The notes: generated by a model from the letters alone, not told the origin. A DNA stretch of 7,931 nucleotides from DATEZO01 sp035255485 (GCA_035255485.1 DATEZO010000270.1:1-7931); one strand, 5' to 3'; shown: positions 1 through 7,224, counted from the first letter of the stretch. Program-made: numbers and translations.

Positions 1-1
1 T

Positions 2-172
2 CAGGAGATTCCCTCGGACCGCAACCATCTGCATTTCGGCGCAGGTCAAACGGAAACCACATTGGAGCTGCCGCCGGGCAAGCATACGTTGCAGTTATTG
101 ATGGGAGATGACAAGCACGTGCCCCATCATCCGCCGATCTACTCCAGGAAAATCACGATTACCGTCAAGTGA
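2..172 (+). CDS. DUF4399-family protein, C-terminal part (5' end outside window)
   Basis: This is the last 56 codons of a gene that enters from the left edge, read in frame 2 and closed by TGA at 170-172. The visible protein has the pattern typical of the C-terminal half of DUF4399 domains: a P-S-D-x-N-H-x-H-F-G-x-G-Q-T-E stretch, then L-x-L-P-P-G-K-H-T-L-Q-L-L, then a G-D-x-x-H-x-P-H-x-P-P segment and a final beta strand (I-T-I-T-V-K). Proteins of this family are small and usually exported, but their function is unknown. The N-terminus, including any signal peptide, is not visible. The gene is followed by 118 bases before the HD-GYP gene and probably belongs to a different transcription unit. 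Family recognition is from memory of the motif pattern, not from a search. Confidence 0.8.
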   Translation, partial: QEIPSDRNHLHFGAGQTETTLELPPGKHTLQLLMGDDKHVPHHPPIYSRKITITVK

Positions 173-290
173 AGTGGACCGGTCCCCCGGATAGCGTGCG
201 CCTGGGCGTCGAACTAGCCGTCCTGGCAATGGTCTTATCAAGTCAGGTACAACACTTGGGGAGCGATCAAGCCGGTCGCAAGGCGGTGAG

Positions 291-2228
291 ATGGAAAACG
301 CAGCAACTTTTGCAGAGTCGGTCGGCAGCGTGATGGCGTACCTGGAAGTCATCGGAGCCGACACGGCCGCGCAAGCCGTATTCCCGCTCCATGATGAAGT
401 TGTCATCGGACGCGACCCGCAGGATTCGCTGGCTTCTGACAAGTTTCTCTGCATTCCGGAGCATACGGTCAGCCGGCGGCACGCGCGCGTCCGACGCCGG
501 CAAGATACTTATTTTGTGGAAGATCTGCACTCATCCAACGGCACCTTCGTCCTTGGCAACCGGCTTCGTCCTGGTGTCTGGCATCCTCTGCGGGATGGCG
601 ACGAGTTTACGGTGTCCTCGGCACAGATTGTGTTTCACTCTTTAGTGCTGCCAGCACGCGAGACCATGCCAACGATCATTACCAAGGCGGTCGACGCGAC
701 GCAAATGACAAGAAGCCTGGAAACCACGCGTGAGCTGGGCCAAACGGATCTGCAGAAAACCGTGCGGAAACTGCACGCAATGGCGCAGGTCAGTATTGCG
801 CTTGGCGCAGTGACTGATCGAGCCACATTGATCGAGAAGATAATGAATTTTATCTTTGAGCTGTTTCCGCTCGCCGAGCGTGCTTTCATTCTCTTGAAAC
901 AGAACGAGCGCGACCCGCCGACGCCGGTCGCTGCGCGTCGGCGCGACGGCACGATCGAAGATCCGCAAAAGATCAGAATCTCCCACACGATCGTCGATGA
1001 AGTGCTCAACAAGAAGCAATCAATTCTCTCGGTCGATACTTTGTCGGATCGCCATTTCGCAGCGCACGAATCGATCGTCGCCCAGGCGATCCGTAGCGTC
1101 ATGTGCGTCCCGTTGATCATGGAACAGGAGGTGCTGGGCCTGATCCAGGTGGATACGTCTTCCGATCCGTACGCATTCAAGGAGGCCGATCTGGAAATGC
1201 TGACTGGCGTATGTGCGGAGACTGCGGTTGCGCTAAAAAACTTTCAGCTGTATTCCGACATCGAGCGACTGCTGGATGGATTCGTGCGTGCTTCGGTGCA
1301 GGCAATTGAGGAACGGGATCCGGTGACCGCCGGTCATTCGTTCCGTGTTGCCGGCTACGCGGAGAATCTGGCAATGGCGGTGGATCGCGCCGATGATGCG
1401 CATCTGCGGCAAATCATGTTCAGCAAGGGACAGTTGCGCGAGATTCGCTATGCCGCGCTGCTGCACGATTTCGGCAAGGTTGGCGTGCGCGAGCACGTGC
1501 TTCGCAAAGAAAAAAAACTGCATCATGCCGATATGCGGCTGCTGGAGCAGCGATTCAAATATGCGCGCACTTGCCTGGAACAGCAAGCGTATCGCCATCT
1601 GGCCGATCTACATTTGCAGCGCGAATTGAGCATGGCGGGGTTCACCGAAGAAAAGCGCAAAATCGATGAGGCTCTGCACGAAGAATTTGACCGCCTGGAT
1701 AAATTTCTCGACGCGATTCGGCGCGCGAACGAACCTGCAATCTCGAATGCCGACGGACTACCGGAGTTGCGCGATGTTCGAGAGTACGCGTACCGCGAAG
1801 CGAACGGCGCCGTGGTGTCCTTGCTGGACGAGGGTGAATTCTCGGCATTGAGCGTTGCCCGGGGTTGCCTCACCCCGGAAGAGCGTCAGCAGATCGAGTC
1901 GCATGTGGCGGACTCCTATTCGTTTCTGATTTTGATACCGTGGACGCGTGATCTGGCCGGCGTACCCGCGATCGCCCACGGCCATCATGAGAAATTGGAT
2001 GGTTCGGGTTATCCGATGGGTTTGCGTGGATCGCAGATCAGCGTTCAAACCCGGATTCTGACCATCTGCGATATCTACGATGCACTCACCGCGGCCGATC
2101 GCCCTTACAAGAAGGCGGTGCCGATAGAGCAGGCACTGGATTTGATGGCCGCGGAATGTCGTGCGGGGCATCTTGATACCGATTTGTTTAACGTGTTTGT
2201 AGGTTCCAGGACCTGGGCCGTCGCATGA
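291..2228 (+). CDS. FHA-GAF-HD-GYP signalling protein, probable c-di-GMP phosphodiesterase
   Basis: This 645-residue soluble protein has no signal peptide or membrane segment and should act in the cytoplasm. Domains in order: an FHA phosphothreonine-binding domain (about 20-116) with G40-R41, S61-R-R-H64 and N83-G84-T85; a GAF sensor domain (about 165-318) with the typical C-V-P-L-I and V-L-G-L-I-Q-V-D strands; and an HD-GYP domain (about 328-640). The HD-GYP signatures are H349, H392-D393-F-G-K396, H538, H565-H566-E567, the G-S-G-Y-P loop (571-575) and D594 in C-D-I-Y-D-A-L. These match the metal ligands and substrate loop of the family, which hydrolyses cyclic-di-GMP, so catalysis is plausible. 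The domain is oddly long, with about 110 extra, mostly helical residues between the HD motif and the H-H-E motif. The ATG at 291 has AAGG at 280-283 as ribosome binding site. An in-frame ATG at 333 would barely spare the FHA domain. The FHA domain suggests recruitment by a phosphorylated partner. Confidence 0.93.
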   Translation: MENAATFAESVGSVMAYLEVIGADTAAQAVFPLHDEVVIGRDPQDSLASDKFLCIPEHTVSRRHARVRRRQDTYFVEDLHSSNGTFVLGNRLRPGVWHPLRDGDEFTVSSAQIVFHSLVLPARETMPTIITKAVDATQMTRSLETTRELGQTDLQKTVRKLHAMAQVSIALGAVTDRATLIEKIMNFIFELFPLAERAFILLKQNERDPPTPVAARRRDGTIEDPQKIRISHTIVDEVLNKKQSILSVDTLSDRHFAAHESIVAQAIRSVMCVPLIMEQEVLGLIQVDTSSDPYAFKEADLEMLTGVCAETAVALKNFQLYSDIERLLDGFVRASVQAIEERDPVTAGHSFRVAGYAENLAMAVDRADDAHLRQIMFSKGQLREIRYAALLHDFGKVGVREHVLRKEKKLHHADMRLLEQRFKYARTCLEQQAYRHLADLHLQRELSMAGFTEEKRKIDEALHEEFDRLDKFLDAIRRANEPAISNADGLPELRDVREYAYREANGAVVSLLDEGEFSALSVARGCLTPEERQQIESHVADSYSFLILIPWTRDLAGVPAIAHGHHEKLDGSGYPMGLRGSQISVQTRILTICDIYDALTAADRPYKKAVPIEQALDLMAAECRAGHLDTDLFNVFVGSRTWAVA

Positions 2229-2315
2229 CTTGCGCAAAATGTGTCGGGCAATGAGGTGAGTAAAATTTCAGAGTCGTCAGCGCCAGGATGCGTTCTGAAT
2301 TTTTAGAAGGTCCTT
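2229..2315 (+). promoter_or_regulatory. Short intergenic gap with a possible weak promoter
   Basis: The 87 bases between the HD-GYP gene and the lipoprotein gene contain a -10-like TAAAAT at 2261-2266, without a convincing -35 at the right distance, and no terminator-like hairpin followed by a T run. Transcription could therefore read through from the HD-GYP gene. An AGAAGG ribosome binding site at 2305-2310 sits 5 bases before the ATG at 2316. The promoter is only a possibility; the ribosome binding site is clear. Confidence 0.3.
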
Positions 2316-3788
2316 ATGAAACATTCAGCAATTCAAAACATGCCATGCGATTTACTGGAGATTGATCGTCGCAGCCGACATTCATCTTCACGCGTGCAGC
2401 ACGCCATTCTTGCGGGGCTTTGTGCAGCTTTTCTGCCCGGTTGCGCAGACGTCAGCATGCCGGCCTACCAGCGTCCGGATACCCCTGCGAAAACTTCATG
2501 GACGCAGCAAACGGGGGTTCCGGTGTCGGCGGCGGATACCATCACGCCCGATTGGTGGAAAGAGTTTCGTGATCCCTATCTGGACCGGTTGGTGGGCACG
2601 GCGATCGCGGGCAACTTCGACGTCAAGATTCTGGCTGCACGGATTCAGGTTGCCGCCGCAGAAGTCGGCGAGGCGCGCGCGGGCGCGCTGCCGACCCTGG
2701 ATGCCGGCGCTGGGGCGAGCTTTGAGAAAAGCACCGGGCAAAAATTCGCCAAGCAGTTCAATTTGGGCACCCAGGTCTCGTGGGATATTGACATTTGGGG
2801 CAAGGTTGAAAAAGGTGTCCAGGCACAGGCTGCCGAGTACCACGCATCCGAGGCAGACTGGCGCGCGGGATATCTGAAGCTCGTATCGGATGTCTCGACC
2901 ACCTATTTCCAGATTCTCCAGTTTGATGAGCAAATCGATCAGCAGCAAAAAACGCTGGACAAGAACAAGCAGATATTGACCATTTATGAGGCGATGTTAC
3001 AAAATGGCCTGCTGCCCAACACAAGGGTGCTGCAACAACGCGCAGAGATCAACCGGCTGACGAATGATCTGCTGGAACTGCGCCGGTTGCGCGCGTTGGC
3101 CGGCAATGCGCTCGCCACCTTGGTGGGTGTGCCGGCCGGTGAATTCAACGTTCCGCCCGGTCATCTGCAGGAAAAAGTGCAACTGCCCGTCGTGCCTGCC
3201 GGTTTGCCGTCGCAACTGCTGAAGCGCCGGCCCGATATTGTCGCGGCAGAATACCGGGTGCTGGAAGCCTATGATCTGGTGGGGCAGGCCAAGCTTGCGC
3301 AATTGCCCTCGGTCAGCCTGACCGGACGCGGGGGAACGTCCAGCTTTGCGCTTACCGATTTGCTGAAATCCTTCACTTTTGGCCTTCTGCCCAGCATCAA
3401 CATTCCCTTGCTGAACCCCGGCGTCAAGGCGCACGTCAAGACCAGCGAGGCGCAAACCAAAGTCATCGAGCAGCAGTATCGGCGCACGGTCATGGGCGCT
3501 TTTGAAGAGGTGGAAAATGCGCTTGTGAATCTTGATGCCCACCGCAAGCAGAGGACCGAATTGCAGCAGCAGGTAGATTCCCTCAAGGTCGTTGCGGCGC
3601 AGGTCGAAGCGCAGCTCAAGGAAGGGCTTGTTTCGCAACTGGATGTGTTCGAGACGGAACGCTCGCTATTGGCAGCGCAACTTGCACTGCTGGCGAATCA
3701 CCAGCAGATCTTATCGGATACGGTATCGCTGTATAAGACGCTGGGCGGCGGGTGGCCGGCGGTGGAAGTCGCGAATGCAACTAAATGA
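2316..3788 (+). CDS. Outer-membrane efflux lipoprotein, OprM/NodT/CusC family (TolC-like channel)
   Basis: This 490-residue protein is the outer-membrane channel of a tripartite export system. After a hydrophobic segment (about 29-41) comes a lipobox L-P-G-C with the lipidated cysteine at residue 43, then A-D, which fits outer-membrane sorting. Two outer-membrane efflux repeats follow (about 88-275 and 300-480), with family hallmarks: D-W-W-K-E-F-x-D-P-x-L (79-89), S-W-D-I-D-I-W-G-K (155-163), L-L-x-R-R-P-D-I (301-308), a P-S-V-S-L-T-G strand (331-337), I-P-L-L-N-P-G (363-369) and the C-terminal L-Y-K-x-L-G-G-G-W (472-480). Length is normal for the family. The residues before the signal segment are unusually long and polar; the ATG at 2340 (residue 9) is an alternative start, but AGAAGG 5 bases before 2316 favours the longer form. 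The stop overlaps the next start (ATGA), showing coupling to the FHA membrane protein. The exported substrate is unknown. Confidence 0.95.
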   Translation: MKHSAIQNMPCDLLEIDRRSRHSSSRVQHAILAGLCAAFLPGCADVSMPAYQRPDTPAKTSWTQQTGVPVSAADTITPDWWKEFRDPYLDRLVGTAIAGNFDVKILAARIQVAAAEVGEARAGALPTLDAGAGASFEKSTGQKFAKQFNLGTQVSWDIDIWGKVEKGVQAQAAEYHASEADWRAGYLKLVSDVSTTYFQILQFDEQIDQQQKTLDKNKQILTIYEAMLQNGLLPNTRVLQQRAEINRLTNDLLELRRLRALAGNALATLVGVPAGEFNVPPGHLQEKVQLPVVPAGLPSQLLKRRPDIVAAEYRVLEAYDLVGQAKLAQLPSVSLTGRGGTSSFALTDLLKSFTFGLLPSINIPLLNPGVKAHVKTSEAQTKVIEQQYRRTVMGAFEEVENALVNLDAHRKQRTELQQQVDSLKVVAAQVEAQLKEGLVSQLDVFETERSLLAAQLALLANHQQILSDTVSLYKTLGGGWPAVEVANATK

Positions 3789-5410
3789 ACGTGCATCAAA
3801 ACATGGCGCCTGACGAAGCGCTGATTGCCGAGAGGCGCGCAACCGCTGACCAGCAGTTCGCCATCGTGCTCAAACCCCTGTCCCATCCGGAACTGGGCGA
3901 TATCCGTATTGACGAAAACGTGTTTGCGATCGGGCGCACCGAAGCACCGTTTGCCTCCTATGCGCCAGAGATCGTCTCCGATCTGTCGCGCCGGCACGCA
4001 CGTATCTTCTCCGAGTATGGCGCCGTCTATATCGCGGACATGGACAGCAAGAACGGGACCACCGTAAACAAGGTTGGCGTTCAGCAAAGAATCACCAGAT
4101 TGCACGACGGTGACGAGATCTGTTTCGGAAAAGCACTGTCATACCGCGTGCAACTGCGCGCGCGCATGGAGCGTCCGGCGCCCAAGACAAGGCTCATCAG
4201 TTTAACGCTGACACCTGAGCGCAGCGACCTGGGGCTGCAGCCGATTGTCATTACCCGGTTTCCATTCCTGATTAGCAAAGCCGACGAGGCATTTTCGCGT
4301 TACAAGGACGTGTTCCCGCAGCAGGTGAATTATATTTCGCGACGCCATGCGCATATTTTCCTGAAGAGCGATGTGCCTTTCGTCGAGGATCTCGGCAGCA
4401 CCAATGGCACGTTCGTCGCCGGCAATCGGTTGGACGAGCATGCCATTGCGCTGAAGGAGGGCGATACCATCGCATTCGGCGGGCATCATTTCGTCTACAA
4501 GGCAAGTTTGCAAAAGGAAGAAGCCGTAGCCGATCCCACGGTAACGAAGTTCAGCACGCTCGCATTGGGCGCCGTGAAAAATTCGGCTGATGTGGACAAG
4601 ACCACGTTTGTAGCGGCGGCGGATTCATTTCTTGATATTTTTTGTGTCGACCAGGCGCAACAACAGGATGATGAGGTTAACGACGAAGCATCGCGTTCGG
4701 CCGGCGAAGCTGGAAAGAGCACGGGTAAGCGAGCAGGCAAGCGCAAGCGGGGCAAATACGCGGCTTTCCTGTCGGAGTTGGCGGACAGCCTTGTCGGCGG
4801 CGATCGGGCCGGCCTCAGACGCGGGCTCCGATGGGGAATATTGTCGGTAGCGTTGCTGGGCGTGTTGACGTTCGTGCTGTATCACAGCGGCGCGCCTGAG
4901 CGCGAATTGAAGGCGCTGCTTGCAAGCGGCGAATACGCTCAGGCGGCAACGCTTGCCAGCCAGAGCCTGGAGCGTGATCCGGATAATGCAGAAATCAAGG
5001 CAATGGGCACCGAAGCCTTGCTCAAGGCCAACCTGCCGCAGTGGATGGCGAGGCTAAACGCCCATGAATTCGATCGCGCGGCCGCGATTCTGGAAAGCAT
5101 GAAAAAGCTCAGCGGCCATAATGCCGACGTACAGGCATTGGTGAAGGAGCTCGAATGGACTGGCGATCTGGAACACATCGTGCATGTCAGGGGCGGAGCA
5201 GATGCGCCGATTCAAAACCCGGAGGATGCGGCAAGGATCAAGGGCATCCTCCAGCAATGGGATGAGGATACGCAGGGACACCAACGGGCTTTCATCACGA
5301 TTTCATCCTATGTGCCTGAGTTCAAGGATGCTTACGCCGAGGCGCTCAGCCATTTGCGTAAGCTGGCGCTGACAGGAGGCCGGAATGGCAACCAGCAACA
5401 ATTCCCTTAG
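3785..5410 (+). CDS. Membrane-anchored tandem FHA-domain protein with periplasmic helical tail
   Basis: This 541-residue protein probably links phosphothreonine signalling to the export apparatus encoded on both sides. FHA1 (about 26-125) keeps the core residues G50-R51, S68-R-R-H71 and N90-G91-T92. FHA2 (about 138-240) keeps S185-R-R-H188 and N207-G208-T209, but its G-R pair is replaced by S164-K165. A low-complexity acidic then strongly basic linker (about 290-347) precedes one transmembrane helix (about 351-366). The many Lys/Arg residues just before it predict that the FHA domains are cytoplasmic and the last 170 residues periplasmic. That tail is helical and alanine-rich, with TPR-like pairs (for example L-L-A-S-G-E-Y-A-Q-A-A-T-L-A, 378-391). 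The start overlaps the previous stop by 4 bases and lacks a strong ribosome binding site, so coupling is likely; the ATG at 3803 (residue 7) is a minor alternative. The 3' end overlaps the adaptor gene by 26 bases. I know no named equivalent; the role is inferred. Confidence 0.9.
   Translation: MNVHQNMAPDEALIAERRATADQQFAIVLKPLSHPELGDIRIDENVFAIGRTEAPFASYAPEIVSDLSRRHARIFSEYGAVYIADMDSKNGTTVNKVGVQQRITRLHDGDEICFGKALSYRVQLRARMERPAPKTRLISLTLTPERSDLGLQPIVITRFPFLISKADEAFSRYKDVFPQQVNYISRRHAHIFLKSDVPFVEDLGSTNGTFVAGNRLDEHAIALKEGDTIAFGGHHFVYKASLQKEEAVADPTVTKFSTLALGAVKNSADVDKTTFVAAADSFLDIFCVDQAQQQDDEVNDEASRSAGEAGKSTGKRAGKRKRGKYAAFLSELADSLVGGDRAGLRRGLRWGILSVALLGVLTFVLYHSGAPERELKALLASGEYAQAATLASQSLERDPDNAEIKAMGTEALLKANLPQWMARLNAHEFDRAAAILESMKKLSGHNADVQALVKELEWTGDLEHIVHVRGGADAPIQNPEDAARIKGILQQWDEDTQGHQRAFITISSYVPEFKDAYAEALSHLRKLALTGGRNGNQQQFP
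5374..5379 (+). promoter_or_regulatory. Strong ribosome binding site for the adaptor gene
   Basis: A perfect AGGAGG lies 5 bases before the ATG at 5385, inside the 3' end of the FHA gene. It fixes the adaptor start despite the 26-base overlap and suggests that the adaptor is translated efficiently on its own. Confidence 0.85.
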
Positions 5411-6761
5411 ACCGTTGGTCGATGCGCTTGAGGATCACAGCGCTGAAGGTATTGCCATCCTCACTGCGGAGCCGTGGCGATTTACCCAGGCGGCTGTCCT
5501 GGCGATGCTCGCGCTGGTATTGTCTGCTTTGGTCTGGTCGTTTTTTGGGCACGCCGACGTGCTTGTGACGGCGCAGGGCGTACTCGTGCCAGAGTCGGAA
5601 GTGCGACGTTTTTATGCCCCTATCGACGGCGAATTGGCAAATATTTATATCGCTGAGGGCCAGCCGGTGCTGAAAAACGACGTGGTCGCCAGGCTTAATG
5701 CCAGAGGTGCAATCGAGGCCGCAAAAAATGCGCTGGATGCGCGCTTGAAACTGGAAGACGCCGAGCGGGAATGGAAGGAATTTCCAGATAAGAAAGCGCT
5801 GCTGGAGCGCAAGGCCGCCGCCCTGAAAGAAGCGGTGGACGTGGAGGAGCATCAGCACCAGAAGCGGGTTACGGAAGGCACCAGCAAACTGTCGGAAGGG
5901 CAGCGGGCGCAACTGCAGGAAGCGAGGACCAATCTTGACGATGCGCGACGCGCTCGCGACACGGCGAAGGAAGAAGCAGCCAAGTATGCACGTTTATTCG
6001 CGTTGCCCGGCGGCGGCGGGGTCTCCCAGGTTCAGGTGGAAAGCAAGAAAAATGCTGTGCTGGCGGCTGAAAATGCCGTTTCTGTAGCGCAGTCAAGGCT
6101 CAACGAACTGACCGCCCGGCAAGGCCTTGAATATGAGCAGGCCAAGGCGCAACTGGAAACCAGCGGCCAGCAACTGTCCAAGCTGCGGTTGGAGTATGAA
6201 GCGGCAACCAGGGAAGTGACGAACGTGGAAGACAAGCTGCGACTCCAGGTGCAAACCGCACGTCTGGTTGCTGATGCGGCAGCCAGAATCCGGTTTGAAA
6301 ACATCGACAAGGATAATTTTCTCCTGATTCTTGCGCCGGTAGATGGCGTCATCACGGACGTTACCTCCACGCAGCCGGGCGATAAGATTCAGGCCAACAC
6401 ACCGCTGGGCGGGATTGCGCCAAAAAATGCCCGTCCGCTACTCAAGATCGAAATTGCCGAGCACGATCGCGCGTTCTTGCGGGAAGGGCTGCCAGTCAAG
6501 ATGAAATTCAATGCCTTTCCCTATCAGCGATATGGCCTTATCAATGGCACGCTGCAATATATCTCGCCTGCGACAAAACCAGATCCGCAAACCAAGCAGC
6601 CGGTGTACGAAGGGCGCGTATCGCTCGAGCGCGATAGTTACCTGGTCGCAGACACCAGGTATCCGCTGCGGTACGGGATGACAGCAATGGCAGAAGTGGT
6701 TGTGCGCGAGCGACGCTTGATCGATCTTGCGCTGGATCCATTCCGAGACATCGGCGGGTGA
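5385..6761 (+). CDS. HlyD-type periplasmic adaptor (membrane fusion protein)
   Basis: This 458-residue protein should bridge an inner-membrane transporter to the outer-membrane channel. It has a cytoplasmic N-terminus (1-35), one membrane helix (about 36-54), a first half-lipoyl motif (Y-A-P-I-D-G-E-L, 77-84), a long coiled-coil hairpin (about 108-305), the second half-lipoyl motif (L-A-P-V-D-G-V-I, 316-323), and a beta-barrel and C-terminal strands (about 345-440). The hairpin tip holds R203, L207 and S214, exactly the R-x3-L-x6-S spacing known in AcrA/MacA-type adaptors to contact TolC. The long hairpin and membrane anchor resemble type I secretion and peptidase-linked HlyD proteins more than lipid-anchored RND adaptors. 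It overlaps the FHA gene and follows a strong ribosome binding site. No ABC transporter, RND pump or MFS pump is present downstream before the next gene, so its inner-membrane partner must be elsewhere. Confidence 0.93.
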   Translation: MATSNNSLRPLVDALEDHSAEGIAILTAEPWRFTQAAVLAMLALVLSALVWSFFGHADVLVTAQGVLVPESEVRRFYAPIDGELANIYIAEGQPVLKNDVVARLNARGAIEAAKNALDARLKLEDAEREWKEFPDKKALLERKAAALKEAVDVEEHQHQKRVTEGTSKLSEGQRAQLQEARTNLDDARRARDTAKEEAAKYARLFALPGGGGVSQVQVESKKNAVLAAENAVSVAQSRLNELTARQGLEYEQAKAQLETSGQQLSKLRLEYEAATREVTNVEDKLRLQVQTARLVADAAARIRFENIDKDNFLLILAPVDGVITDVTSTQPGDKIQANTPLGGIAPKNARPLLKIEIAEHDRAFLREGLPVKMKFNAFPYQRYGLINGTLQYISPATKPDPQTKQPVYEGRVSLERDSYLVADTRYPLRYGMTAMAEVVVRERRLIDLALDPFRDIGG

Positions 6762-6940
6762 CACGGGCGTGAATTACTGCGTCGTGAGCATTTGATGCAT
6801 GAAGTCATCTTCCGCTTACCGGATGGCACAAGCCGACGATGCGTCTGAAGTTGATCTCGTGGCATTGGCATTGTTGCAAGAAACACGGGAGGCGCTTACT
6901 CCCTCTGGAACAGGCGCATAGCGCACTTCAACTTCATTCT

Positions 6941-6960
6941 CCATATTTTTAAAAATATGG
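6941..6960. repeat. Perfect 20-base AT-rich palindrome
   Basis: The sequence CCATATTTTTAAAAATATGG is its own reverse complement. With one bulged G, the flanking CTCC (6939-6942) and GGAG (6960-6963) can extend pairing. It could be an operator for a dimeric regulator, a curved A-tract element or a weak bidirectional terminator. It lies 180 bases past the adaptor stop. The palindrome is seen directly; its function is unknown. Confidence 0.6.
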
Positions 6961-6989
6961 GAGTATATGTATATTTATGGATTATTCGC

Positions 6990-7025
6990 TTATATTTGTT
7001 GGCAATATAAAATATACTGCAGTAT
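6990..7025 (+). promoter_or_regulatory. Possible promoter overlapped by a 12-base palindrome
   Basis: A -10-like TATACT at 7013-7018 (5 of 6 to TATAAT) has a weak -35-like TTATAT at 6990-6995 with 17-base spacing. The perfect palindrome ATACTGCAGTAT (7014-7025) covers the -10 and the expected transcription start, where a repressor would bind. The AT-rich setting supports a promoter, but the -35 is poor and other phases are possible. Confidence 0.3.
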
Positions 7026-7191
7026 GTATATCGCGCCATCCAAATGCCTTCTTCAGCGTCTTTCGGCATCGACTCATGATCTTTCTTCTCATTGTCTCTG
7101 CCAGTTATACCAACCCTCACCCATGACATGAAGTCGCGTCTTTTTCCGTCGGGCGGCGATCCGCTTGCAAGTGGCGATCGTTACGCAGGCG

Positions 7192-7224
7192 GGGCGCCAC
7201 GAAACTTCTGCTACGCCCTTTTTT
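7192..7224 (+). terminator. Possible Rho-independent terminator
   Basis: GGGCG at 7192-7196 can pair with CGCCC at 7214-7218, and six T residues follow directly (7219-7224). The stem is only 5 base pairs and the loop 17 bases, so it is weaker than a textbook terminator. It would end + strand transcripts arriving from the export operon or starting in the AT-rich patch. Confidence 0.35.

Noticed and set aside
176..185. GGACCGGTCC palindrome just after the DUF4399 gene
   Set aside because: It has no loop and no T run, so it is not a terminator; a 10-base palindrome in GC-rich DNA is easily chance.
223..240. TGGCA sequence considered as a sigma-54 promoter
   Set aside because: The -12 GC element is absent at the required spacing.
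635..1180. 181-codon frame on the minus strand
   Set aside because: It lies wholly opposite the FHA-GAF-HD-GYP gene, whose domain motifs prove the + strand is coding; the product is Ser/Arg/Cys-rich with no domain.
2997..3638. 213-codon frame on the minus strand
   Set aside because: It is antisense to the channel gene; its Gln/Gly/Arg-rich composition is what the reverse of that gene would give.
5346..5912. 188-codon frame on the minus strand
   Set aside because: It is antisense to the adaptor gene, with no recognisable motif; the + strand frame has clear HlyD features and a strong ribosome binding site.
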